Assembly (NCBI GenBank): GCA_947070915.1
Contig: CAMTDY010000169.1
Span: 1 to 6,299 of the forward strand
Reading direction: 5' to 3'
DNA from: an uncultured Roseburia sp.
GTDB taxonomy: Bacteria > Bacillota > Clostridia > Lachnospirales > Lachnospiraceae
DNA: 6,299 nt
In this document: one piece after another, positions 1 to 5,520 of the stretch
Numbering within the stretch: position 1 is the stretch's first letter
Layout of the letters: each line of letters starts with the position of its first letter
Program-made: the position numbers and the translations under genes
Notes under the pieces: model-generated
The model's input: only the letters and a program-made list of their open reading frames with translations
Databases searched by the model: none
What the model was told of the DNA's origin: nothing

Positions 1-45
1 GATGTAGCTCCGTCTCGTGGGCTCGGAGATGTGTATAAGAGACAG
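1..45. other. Nextera/Tn5 i7 sequencing adapter (contamination)
   Basis: Bases 12-45 match the 34-base Nextera read-2 transposase adapter: GTCTCGTGGGCTCGG at 12-26, then the 19-base Tn5 mosaic end AGATGTGTATAAGAGACAG at 27-45. The preceding GAT (1-3) fits the end of the P7 flow-cell oligo (…CGAGAT). GTAGCTCC (4-11) sits exactly where the 8-base i7 index belongs, and from memory it is the adapter-orientation form of Nextera index N718. The order P7 tail, index, adapter, mosaic end is that of a library molecule, not of a natural transposon. Genomic sequence starts at 46, and the adapter marks a physical contig end. Confidence 0.98.
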
Positions 46-533
46 TTATAAACCCAATTATTTTTAAAGGGATAAGGGGCAGAAAGACAATTTTCGATTA
101 GTTGAAGTTGGCTGTCTTTTATGGAGAATGATAAATTTGTTTTCTTAATTACACGATCAACATGTGGAATAGTTCCGACGGTCCTTATATTTTCAGAGGA
201 TGTCAATATATATCTAAATTCTGAAAAATGAAGAGTACAGTCGCATACCAATCGAATTAATCGAATCTGGCGGTCTAGTTGTTTTAGTAATTCAAGTTCA
301 AATTGTTGCTCAGAACCTGAAATTGGGATCTCTTGCTCAGGTATATTGAAATGAGATACTGCTGTTATTACATTTAGATCGTTGTCTAGACAAGCTTCCT
401 GATATTTTCTTCGGAATTCCATAAGTTTCTCATCGAAAAAGGCAAGTAGAGCTTGTTCTCCCAGAAATCGTTTTTTGAATTTGTAATTATCTTGTAAGTT
501 TATATCAAGTAGATCAAAGCTTGCGTTGTACAT
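46..533 (-). CDS. Hypothetical protein, 3' end truncated at contig end
   Basis: From ATG at 533 the minus strand is open for 162 codons down to base 48 and stays open through the adapter, so the true stop is missing. The protein begins MYNASFDLLDINLQ and ends at the contig edge with FKNNWVY. It is mixed and charged, with no signal peptide or membrane segment. A helical stretch at about residues 28-55 (LALLAFFDEKLMEFRRKYQE-like) and another at about 75-100 (QFELELLKQLDRQIRLIRL) can be seen. I do not recognise the family. GC is about 34%, lower than the genes right of the tRNA. The start is uncertain: no Shine-Dalgarno lies at normal distance from 533, and the same frame stays open for 29 more codons upstream (to 620) with protein-like sequence (…YTFDNKKKRGLINGD…) but no ATG, GTG or TTG. 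The gene may therefore be frameshifted at its 5' end or translationally coupled to a minileader at 556-533. Its position beside tRNA-Arg suggests accessory DNA (inference). Confidence 0.6.
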
Positions 534-556
534 TATTGTGCAGGTTGTATCTCCAT
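533..556 (-). other. Seven-codon minileader ORF overlapping the 533 start
   Basis: ATG at 556 opens a seven-codon frame (MEIQPAQ) whose TAA overlaps the 533 ATG as TAATG. It has a good Shine-Dalgarno, AGAGGG at 564-569, with 7-base spacing, whereas the 533 start has none. This arrangement would allow translation of the truncated gene by termination-reinitiation. It could equally be the remains of the true start after a small indel, or chance. Confidence 0.3.
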
Positions 557-612
557 TGATTAGCCCTCTTTTCTTTTTATTATCAAAAGTATAGAATATA
601 GCATGAAAAAAA

Positions 613-678
613 TCAAATAATTATTACTACACATTGTAAAAATTTCATGTATTGTATAATATTATACTTATTTTTCAT
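613..678 (-). other. Short SD-led ORF; possible displaced N-terminus
   Basis: ATG at 678 is preceded by AAAGGA (686-691) with ideal 7-base spacing and opens a 21-codon frame, MKNKYNIIQYMKFLQCVVII plus one I, ending at TGA 615-613. The frame of the downstream truncated gene opens at 620, only a few bases before this stop. Removing one base in the T/A-rich stretch around 613-623 would join the two frames into one protein with a hydrophobic N-terminus. This may be a frameshifted 5' end of that gene or an unrelated open stretch. Confidence 0.25.
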
Positions 679-683
679 TCCAA
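656..683 (-). promoter_or_regulatory. Candidate promoter for the truncated gene
   Basis: On the minus strand TTGGAA (678-683) lies 16 bases before TATTAT (656-661). A perfect TATAAT also sits at 661-666 but with only 11 bases to TTGGAA. The region is very AT-rich, so such matches arise easily. If the ATG at 678 is a real start, this promoter is wrong, because its -35 box overlaps that codon. Confidence 0.25.
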
Positions 684-719
684 ATTCCTTTAATTCCTCA
701 ACTCCGTCCAATGAAAACC

Positions 720-885
720 CGTCCCGCAAGCCCGCGTGCTTCGCACTATAAAGCAAAATATCCAGAAAAAATTTTGAGTAAACTCAACTTTTTCTGGATT
801 TTTCACTTTGCATTGTTTCATTTTTCGCGATATTTCGTCGTGCGGTATGCCCGGCAGAGCCGGTCATCCCACGGACTTTCGTCCT
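720..885. repeat. Cluster of short GC-rich palindromes
   Basis: Three compact hairpins stand out from AT-rich surroundings: GTGC-TTC-GCAC (736-746), CCGGC-AGA-GCCGG (851-863) and GGAC-TTTC-GTCC (873-884). The longer hairpin at 760-799 lies between them. No believable gene covers the region; the open frame on the plus strand (711-1001) runs through these hairpins, the terminator and the tRNA. The pattern resembles dispersed intergenic palindromic repeats of Clostridia, but copy number cannot be judged from one window. Bases 534-970 otherwise hold only the minileader, the short ORF at 613-678 and the tRNA terminator. Confidence 0.4.
760..803 (+). terminator. Long hairpin with T-run, terminator-like
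   Basis: The arms ATCCAGAAAAA (760-770) and TTTTTCTGGAT (789-799) pair perfectly over 11 bp. An inner stem TTGAG/CTCAA (774-778 with 783-787) closes a TAAA loop. On the plus strand the hairpin is followed directly by T799-T803. On the minus strand only a broken run (TATTTTGC) follows, so it is weaker there. No plus-strand gene lies upstream, so it may be a bidirectional backup terminator behind the tRNA or part of the palindrome cluster. Confidence 0.45.
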
Positions 886-890
886 ATAAG

Positions 891-938
891 AAAGAAAAAA
901 TACAACAATTTGTGAGCAAGCTCCCATTGTTGTATTTT
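891..938 (-). terminator. Intrinsic terminator of tRNA-Arg
   Basis: On the minus strand AAAATACAACAAT (938-926) pairs perfectly over 13 bp with ATTGTTGTATTTT (909-897). An inner GAGC/GCTC stem closes the top. TTTTTTCTTT (900-891) follows. The hairpin begins 32 bases after the tRNA 3' end, as expected for Rho-independent termination of the tRNA transcript. Confidence 0.8.
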
Positions 939-970
939 CCCTTTCTTGCACTCCTCAATATCTTCGCGAG

Positions 971-1042
971 TACTCCCAGCAGGAATCGAACCTGCAACTA
1001 GCCCTTAGGAGGGGCTTGTTATATCCATTTAACTATGAGAGC
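971..1042 (-). tRNA. tRNA-Arg (anticodon CCT)
   Basis: The 72-nt minus-strand sequence folds as a full cloverleaf. The acceptor is GCTCTCA/TGGGAGT, with G·U at 1-72 and U·G at 5-68, and the discriminator is A. The D arm is GTTA/TAAC with loop AATGGATA. The anticodon arm is AGCCC-CTCCTAA-GGGCT with anticodon CCT (reads AGG). The variable loop is AGTT, and the T arm is GCAGG-TTCGATT-CCTGC. It closely resembles the E. coli argW tRNA as I remember it. No CCA is encoded after the discriminator, so CCA must be added enzymatically. It has its own promoter upstream and a terminator downstream, so it is a single-gene unit. The 3' end faces the AT-rich left block, the orientation expected if that block entered at the tRNA. 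Confidence 0.96.
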
Positions 1043-1071
1043 ATATCAGGCAGCTTGATAGCTACCCTTCT

Positions 1072-1100
1072 ATTTTAAATAAAATTATGCATTTCGTCAA
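1072..1100 (-). promoter_or_regulatory. tRNA-Arg promoter
   Basis: On the minus strand TTGACG (1095-1100) is separated by exactly 17 bases from TAAAAT (1072-1077). This is a strong sigma-A type promoter, about 30 bases before the tRNA 5' end, and it leaves a short 5' leader for processing. No convincing terminator for the preceding glycosidase gene is visible in 1101-1149, so some read-through into the tRNA is possible. Confidence 0.8.
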
Positions 1101-1149
1101 TCCCTAAATAGAGAAAAACTTTCCAATCTTCCCTGGCTTTACTTTCATA

Positions 1150-2655
1150 TTAATAATAATGAAAATCCGAGAAGGTACAGCTTCCGCCAGTAATCTTCGT
1201 ACTGTACATAAAAAGCGCTGCCCGGCAGCCTGTAAAATGATCTAAGGTAAAGGCGAGTTTGTGGGGGGCGCCTACAGGGTGCCAGTTACCGTCTTTCTGA
1301 TAAGAAAACTGAACCTTATCCTTCATGTCAGTAAAATCTGCAGTCATGCAGAGAGAGATGACGGGACCATCCAGTGGGATCCGAAAAGTTTCATTTCCTG
1401 GTAAGGTATCTTTGTCCGTCATGTTCTGGGAAATTTCTCCCACATTCCGTTCTGTGAGGATGAGAAAATATTTCTGGTCTTCCATGGTAACAGCCAGATG
1501 TGCATAACTGCTCTGGAAGGCGCAGAGACCAGCTACATCTCCGTCTTTTAGCTGAGAGGCATCCAGCGTTACAGAAACTTTTGTCTGTGGAAAACGTGTT
1601 CTCTGGGTTAATGTATTCACAGCCTGTGCAATATTTGTGGATAACTTGTCCGTCTGAATTGTATAAGCTGTGGATGAAAGTTTATATAGCGAGGGATCTG
1701 GCTGATGGTTCCACTGCCACTGAAGATTTAAGTTCCCGTCGTTATCTGTAAAATTGCTAGTAAAAAGTGGTTCATAAGAGTGCTCTGGGCGAAGGGAGGG
1801 AAGATGGATCTCTCTTGGTACCACGCCATGTGCGCCAAATACCGGAAAATCATCTTCAAAACTTATGGGGATCAGTACAGGAATCCTCCCCACTGCGCCG
1901 CTGTCCTGAAAGAGTATGGCAAACCATCCGCCATCCGGGGTGTCCACGATGCCTCCCTGGGCAATTCCCCGGTTGTGAAAGCCCATATCATCATCCAGTA
2001 CGTCCCTGCCCTGAAACTCACCGGTCAGGGAATCGGACACAAAACATGCCTGGGTACGGCGCTGGCTGCCGGTATCCGGCCAGTGGATAAAAAAGAGATA
2101 ATATTTCCCGTTAATATGGTAGATATGGGTGCCTTCATATCCCAGACGGATTTTACCGGTGTCCTTTAAAAGCAGCCGGTGAAGGCCGCCCTCCAGTGGA
2201 CCGCTGAGATCAGGTTTAAGTTCTGTTATGTAGATCTCTGTGTTTCCATAAACGATATATACCCGGTCTTCGTCGAACAGAAGTGAGGCATCGTGGTAAA
2301 AACCTTCGATTTCCTGGCGTTTCCAGGAACCTTCGATATCTGTCGTGTAAAACAGATAGGTTTTGTGGACATCATTTGCCACAAAACAGACGTAAAAAGT
2401 GCCGGCGTGATAACGCAGGCAGGGGGCCCACATGCCCTGTCCATAGATTCCTCTGTTATCTGCCAGCCGGGCTGCTTCTGTATCTTCCAGAATATCGTAC
2501 AGATAGCTGACGAGTTCCCAGTTCATCAAGTCGTAGGAACGCAGAATGGCACCGCCAGGAAAATAGTGCATGGTTGTGCTAAGCATATAATAGGTATCAT
2601 TTACCCGGATCACATCAGGATCCGGGTAGTCACATTTCATAATTGGATTTTCCAT
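1150..2655 (-). CDS. GH43 family glycosidase, beta-xylosidase type
   Basis: This 501-residue protein is a glycoside hydrolase of family 43, probably cleaving xylose (or arabinose) from the ends of xylo-oligosaccharides. It has no signal peptide and should act in the cytoplasm on imported oligosaccharides. The N-terminal five-bladed propeller spans about 1-285. The three family acidic residues are visible: the base Asp12 in YPDPD, Asp122 in HDASLLF, which tunes the acid, and the acid Glu174 in GYEGTHIYHINGKYY. From about 295 to the end runs a beta-sandwich of the GH43 C-terminal type (LQWQWNHQPDPSLYKLS at about 311-327). The start is placed at 2655 because AAAGGA lies 6 bases before it; an in-frame ATG at 2679 would add eight residues but lacks a ribosome site. 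The gene follows the DAHP synthase by 61 bases with no visible promoter of its own. Family is sure; subfamily and xylosidase versus arabinofuranosidase activity are not. Confidence 0.93.
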   Translation of the reverse strand: MENPIMKCDYPDPDVIRVNDTYYMLSTTMHYFPGGAILRSYDLMNWELVSYLYDILEDTEAARLADNRGIYGQGMWAPCLRYHAGTFYVCFVANDVHKTYLFYTTDIEGSWKRQEIEGFYHDASLLFDEDRVYIVYGNTEIYITELKPDLSGPLEGGLHRLLLKDTGKIRLGYEGTHIYHINGKYYLFFIHWPDTGSQRRTQACFVSDSLTGEFQGRDVLDDDMGFHNRGIAQGGIVDTPDGGWFAILFQDSGAVGRIPVLIPISFEDDFPVFGAHGVVPREIHLPSLRPEHSYEPLFTSNFTDNDGNLNLQWQWNHQPDPSLYKLSSTAYTIQTDKLSTNIAQAVNTLTQRTRFPQTKVSVTLDASQLKDGDVAGLCAFQSSYAHLAVTMEDQKYFLILTERNVGEISQNMTDKDTLPGNETFRIPLDGPVISLCMTADFTDMKDKVQFSYQKDGNWHPVGAPHKLAFTLDHFTGCRAALFMYSTKITGGSCTFSDFHYY

Positions 2656-2660
2656 AATAA

Positions 2661-2702
2661 TTCCTTTACTTTCTATCATTGGAGCAGCCGGGTTAAAGTA
2701 AA
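2661..2702 (-). promoter_or_regulatory. Inverted repeat next to the GH43 ribosome site
   Basis: On the minus strand TTTACTTT (2702-2695) and AAAGTAAA (2672-2665) are perfect 8-bp arms separated by 22 bases. The second arm shares its AAA with the GH43 Shine-Dalgarno AAAGGA (2667-2662). In mRNA the stem could partly mask the ribosome site, or as DNA it could be an operator. It is AT-only apart from one pair, so it would be a weak hairpin. Confidence 0.3.
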
Positions 2703-2716
2703 TCTGGCAAGATCAA

Positions 2717-3739
2717 CTATAAGGATTCGGCGATCTCGTAAATGAGTTTTTCTGTCTTTTCCCAGCCCAGGCATGGGTCTGTGATGGACCGGCCATAAAC
2801 ACCTTCGCCAATCTTCTGGCAGCCGTCTTCAATATAGCTCTCGATCATAAGTCCTTTTACCATATTTCTGATATCGCTGGAAAAGCGCCGGCTTTCCAGT
2901 ACCTCTCTGGAGATACGGATTTGCTCTTTGAAGCGCTTGCCGGAATTGTTATGGTTGGTATCAATGATCACGGCCATATTATCAAGGTTACGCTGGCTGT
3001 ATATCTCGTGGAGCAGGAGAAGGTCTTCGTAGTGATAGTTCGGGAGGCTCTTTCCGTGTTTGTTCACGCTTCCCCGAAGGATTGCGTGGGTGTAGGGATT
3101 GCCTTCCGTCTCTACTTCCTGCTGGCGGTAGATAAAATGGTGGCTGCACTGGGCGGCCTCGATGGAGTTTAGCATAACCGTAAGGTATCCACTGGTTGGA
3201 TTTTTCATTCCACAGGGTACGGAGATGCCGCTGGCGGTGAGGCGGTGCTGCTGATTTTCCACAGAGCGGGCGCCGATCGCCACATAGGAAAGAACATCGG
3301 AAAGATATTCATAATTTTCCGGATAGAGCATTTCATCGGCACAGGTCATCCCAGTCTGTTCCACCACTGCCACATGAGTCTGGCGGATAAGATGAAGCCC
3401 TTCCAGCATATCTTCTTTTTTCTCGGGATCCGGCTGGCTTGCCATCCCTTTGTAGCCCTTGCCTGTCGTGCGGGGTTTATTCGTATACACCCTTGGCACG
3501 ATAAATATCTTGTCTGCCACTTTTTCCTGGATCGCGGCCAGGCGCAGGGTGTAGTCGATCAATGCTTCTTCATTGTCAGCGGAGCAGGGGCCGATGATCA
3601 GTGCAAACAGATCACTTCTGCCTGCCAGTATATCTTTCAGGATACGATCCTTTTCTTCTTTAATTTTTTTCGCTTTTTCTGAAATCGGAAATTCATTTTT
3701 GATCTCATCTGGGTTTGGTAAATTTCTCAGTACTTTCAT
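2717..3739 (-). CDS. aroF: 3-deoxy-7-phosphoheptulonate (DAHP) synthase, class I
   Basis: This enzyme condenses phosphoenolpyruvate with erythrose 4-phosphate to DAHP, the first step of the shikimate pathway to aromatic amino acids. The 340-residue length and motif order fit the E. coli AroF/G/H (I-alpha) class. Motifs are IIGPCS (48-53), PRVYTNKPRTTGKGYKGM (82-99), GARSVENQQHR (156-166), GMKNPTSG (177-184), DTNHNNSGKRFKEQ (260-273), MIESYIEDG (298-306) and YGRSITDPCLGWE (315-327). All four metal ligands are present: Cys52, His263, Glu300 and Asp321. The roughly 45-residue N-terminal extension is the part that carries feedback control in the E. coli enzymes; which amino acid acts here cannot be told. 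Departures from the E. coli enzymes are DTNHNNSGK in place of the SHANSSK type, and ILRGSVNKHGKSLPNY with a small insertion after RG. The start has AAGGA at good spacing. The symbol is used for the class, not for a proven paralogue. Confidence 0.95.
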   Translation of the reverse strand: MKVLRNLPNPDEIKNEFPISEKAKKIKEEKDRILKDILAGRSDLFALIIGPCSADNEEALIDYTLRLAAIQEKVADKIFIVPRVYTNKPRTTGKGYKGMASQPDPEKKEDMLEGLHLIRQTHVAVVEQTGMTCADEMLYPENYEYLSDVLSYVAIGARSVENQQHRLTASGISVPCGMKNPTSGYLTVMLNSIEAAQCSHHFIYRQQEVETEGNPYTHAILRGSVNKHGKSLPNYHYEDLLLLHEIYSQRNLDNMAVIIDTNHNNSGKRFKEQIRISREVLESRRFSSDIRNMVKGLMIESYIEDGCQKIGEGVYGRSITDPCLGWEKTEKLIYEIAESL

Positions 3740-3763
3740 AATATTCCTTCTTTCTCATTTCCC

Positions 3764-3782
3764 GTCATGCCTCTGGCATGGC
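3764..3782 (-). promoter_or_regulatory. Palindrome at the aro transcript start
   Basis: GTCATGCC (3764-3771), loop TCT and GGCATGGC (3775-3782) form an 8-bp stem with one G·U pair. The -10 box ends at 3790, so transcription should start near 3783, placing the palindrome at the very 5' end of the mRNA. It could be a repressor operator at +1 or a protective 5' stem-loop. It has no T-run, so it is not a terminator. Confidence 0.5.
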
Positions 3783-3789
3783 ACAAACA

Positions 3790-3818
3790 ATTCTAGCATT
3801 GAAAAAGAAGGATGTCAA
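3790..3818 (-). promoter_or_regulatory. DAHP synthase promoter
   Basis: On the minus strand a perfect -35 TTGACA (3813-3818) is followed after exactly 17 bases by TAGAAT (3790-3795). The leader to the aro ATG would be about 45 bases. It probably also serves the GH43 gene. Confidence 0.85.
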
Positions 3819-3855
3819 GAAAAGACCCGTTTTTCCCGGAATTTATAAAAAAAGA

Positions 3856-3884
3856 TCGAAATAAATATAAAACTGTGCTAAAAT
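3856..3884 (+). promoter_or_regulatory. Two-component operon promoter P1 (extended -10)
   Basis: TGC-TAAAAT (3876-3884) is an extended -10 element. TCGAAA (3856-3861) lies 17 bases upstream as a poor -35 (4 of 6 matches). It points toward the kinase and is back to back with the DAHP synthase promoter, with 37 bases between the two -35 boxes. Confidence 0.5.
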
Positions 3885-3943
3885 AAGTTCTGGGGCGTGT
3901 CTGAAAACTCATTCCTATATTCTGCACGCCCTTGTGAAACTTA
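3884..3943 (+). repeat. Long inverted repeat in the kinase leader
   Basis: GGGCGTG (3893-3899) and CACGCCC (3925-3931) are perfect 7-bp arms around a 25-base loop. Outside them TAAGTT (3884-3889) and AACTTA (3938-3943) are also complementary, giving a 60-base imperfect palindrome. In a transcript from P1 the inner stem lies at or near the 5' end. It could be a binding site, a leader structure, or a small dispersed palindromic repeat. No T-run follows the inner stem. Confidence 0.5.
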
Positions 3944-3945
3944 AA

Positions 3946-3954
3946 TGCTAAAAT
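3946..3954 (+). promoter_or_regulatory. Second extended -10 element (possible P2)
   Basis: TGCTAAAATA recurs here identically to the element at 3876, exactly 70 bases downstream. It would start transcripts near 3961, about 20 bases before the kinase ATG. No -35 box is found at 16-18 bases, so activity would depend on the TGC extension or an activator. Confidence 0.35.
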
Positions 3955-3982
3955 ATTTGAAGATGCAGAAGAGAGGAAGGAC

Positions 3983-5500
3983 ATGAAAAAAAGTTCTGTG
4001 GCATTAAGACTGCGGAAAAGCAGAAATATGTTTGTTTTGATTGCGGTGGCGCCCATCGCAGCTATGATCCTGATGGTGATCCTTTTTGTATATGGTGAGC
4101 TTCAGGGTATTAAAGCCACCTATCATATTGATTCTGAAAAAATTGACTCTCCCTATACGATCTTTGATAAGGTACTGCTTCTGAATTCTTATACTAAATA
4201 TGATTTTTTAGAGCTGCAGGATATGGCACTGCGAAATCCGACGGTTTATCTGGATGAAGAATTTTTAAAAAAAGAAAATGAAAAGCTGAAAAGCAAATAT
4301 TCTTTTCTTGCTGTTATTTTAGATGGAGAATTTACTTTCTTTGGAAATGAACAGTATTATGACGAGACAGGCATAGGGGTCCTGATGGGAAGAAATAACG
4401 TTTATGGAAATAATGCCCAGTATCTGGATGCCGGTTCCCAGCGTTTTCTTCTAAAAAAACTTGGGCTTTATCTTCCGGATGGACGTATAGGAAGCGTATG
4501 TATTGTTACAGATCTGAATATTAATTTACCCCATATTACTATTTTTACAGTTGGCTTGATCTGTATGGTAATAATTATTTCTATACTTGTAATTATTGCA
4601 ATTATCGGTTATGCTTATTATAATATTGTTATACCGATCCGAAAACTGCAGGCGGCGGTCATCCGCATCGCAAACGGGGAGATGGATTATAAGATCCAGA
4701 CCACGGAAATCAATGAATTTACAGAACTGTTCAAGGATTTTGACGGGATGAGGATTGCCCTAAAGGAATCCATAGAGGAGAGAAATAGAGCGGATGCTTT
4801 GACAAAAGAAGTGATTGGCAATATTTCCCATGACCTGAAGACACCGCTAACTGCTATTAAAGGATATGCGGAAGGGATTCTGGACGGTGTGGCTTCAACA
4901 CCGGACCGGATGGAGAGGTACGTCAGAACGATACATTCAAAGGCTTCAGATATGGCAGGTCTGGTGGATGAGCTTTCTTATTTTACTAAGATTTATCAAA
5001 AGAAAGAGACGTTTCGTTTTACAGAGGTTAAAGTGAATCGTTATTTCGGTGAATGTATCAGTGATATGGTACTAGATCTTGAGACCAGGGAGATTCAACT
5101 GCTATATCAGTGTTATGTGGATGAAGATACCCGGATCGTGCTTGACACGGATAAGATAAAAAGAGTAATCTCAAATATAGTAGGAAATGCAGTAAAATAT
5201 ATAGACCGTTCCCAGGGCATGATCCTAATTCGGATCACGGATGAGAGGGACTGGATCACAGTGATGATCAGGGACAACGGAAAGGGAATCGCGAAAGAAG
5301 AGCTTCCTTATATATTTGACCGGTTTTACCGGACTGACAGTTCCAGGAATTCACGGACCGGGGGAAGTGGTCTTGGACTTGCCATTGCAAAGAAAATCGT
5401 AGATGAACATGATGGAGAAATATGGGCAGAGAGTGAGCTGGATCAGGGAACAGCGATATATTTCACCATTCCCATATACCATTCCCAAGTAGAGGAATAG
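3983..5500 (+). CDS. Sensor histidine kinase
   Basis: This 505-residue inner-membrane kinase should autophosphorylate and pass phosphate to the regulator encoded next. Transmembrane segment 1 is about residues 17-38, followed by an external domain at about 39-184 with no motif I recognise. Transmembrane segment 2 is about 185-213 and a HAMP linker about 214-265 (PIRKLQAAVIRIANGEMDY). The dimerisation/phosphoacceptor domain carries His283 in NISHDLKTPLTAIKGYAEG. The ATPase domain has the N box around NIVGNAVKY (398-406), the G1 box DNGKGI (431-436), the F box FDRFYR (445-450) and the G2 box GGSGLGLAIAKK (460-471). All catalytic boxes are intact. AGAGGAAGG just before the ATG supports the start. 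The regulator gene follows after 20 bases, so the two form an operon. No transporter or resistance gene is in view to suggest the stimulus. Confidence 0.95.
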   Translation: MKKSSVALRLRKSRNMFVLIAVAPIAAMILMVILFVYGELQGIKATYHIDSEKIDSPYTIFDKVLLLNSYTKYDFLELQDMALRNPTVYLDEEFLKKENEKLKSKYSFLAVILDGEFTFFGNEQYYDETGIGVLMGRNNVYGNNAQYLDAGSQRFLLKKLGLYLPDGRIGSVCIVTDLNINLPHITIFTVGLICMVIIISILVIIAIIGYAYYNIVIPIRKLQAAVIRIANGEMDYKIQTTEINEFTELFKDFDGMRIALKESIEERNRADALTKEVIGNISHDLKTPLTAIKGYAEGILDGVASTPDRMERYVRTIHSKASDMAGLVDELSYFTKIYQKKETFRFTEVKVNRYFGECISDMVLDLETREIQLLYQCYVDEDTRIVLDTDKIKRVISNIVGNAVKYIDRSQGMILIRITDERDWITVMIRDNGKGIAKEELPYIFDRFYRTDSSRNSRTGGSGLGLAIAKKIVDEHDGEIWAESELDQGTAIYFTIPIYHSQVEE

Positions 5501-5520
5501 CAGACAGAATGGAGGATATG

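Noticed and set aside
27..45. Tn5 mosaic end as a sign of a natural transposon
   Set aside because: It is part of a complete synthetic Nextera adapter with index and P7 tail.
711..1001. 96-residue plus-strand ORF beginning MKTRPASPRASHYK
   Set aside because: It runs through two strong hairpins, the tRNA terminator and antisense into the tRNA gene, and has no ribosome site; it is non-coding.
1101..1149. Terminator for the GH43 gene
   Set aside because: Only a 4-bp imperfect stem before TTTTT on the minus strand; too weak to call.
2293..2745. 150-residue plus-strand ORF antisense to the GH43 gene
   Set aside because: It lies almost wholly opposite the conserved GH43 catalytic domain and has no family features; it is a shadow frame.
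3245..3682. 145-residue plus-strand ORF antisense to the DAHP synthase
   Set aside because: It overlaps conserved catalytic motifs of the opposite strand; the His/Phe-rich translation is typical of a reverse shadow.
3738..3769. Ten-codon leader ORF (MTGNEKEGIL) ending over the aro ATG, as an attenuation leader
   Set aside because: It has no properly spaced ribosome site and no run of aromatic codons, and no terminator/antiterminator pair is seen.
3793..4056. 87-residue minus-strand ORF across the divergent promoter region
   Set aside because: It covers both promoters, the inverted repeat and the kinase start, with no homology features.
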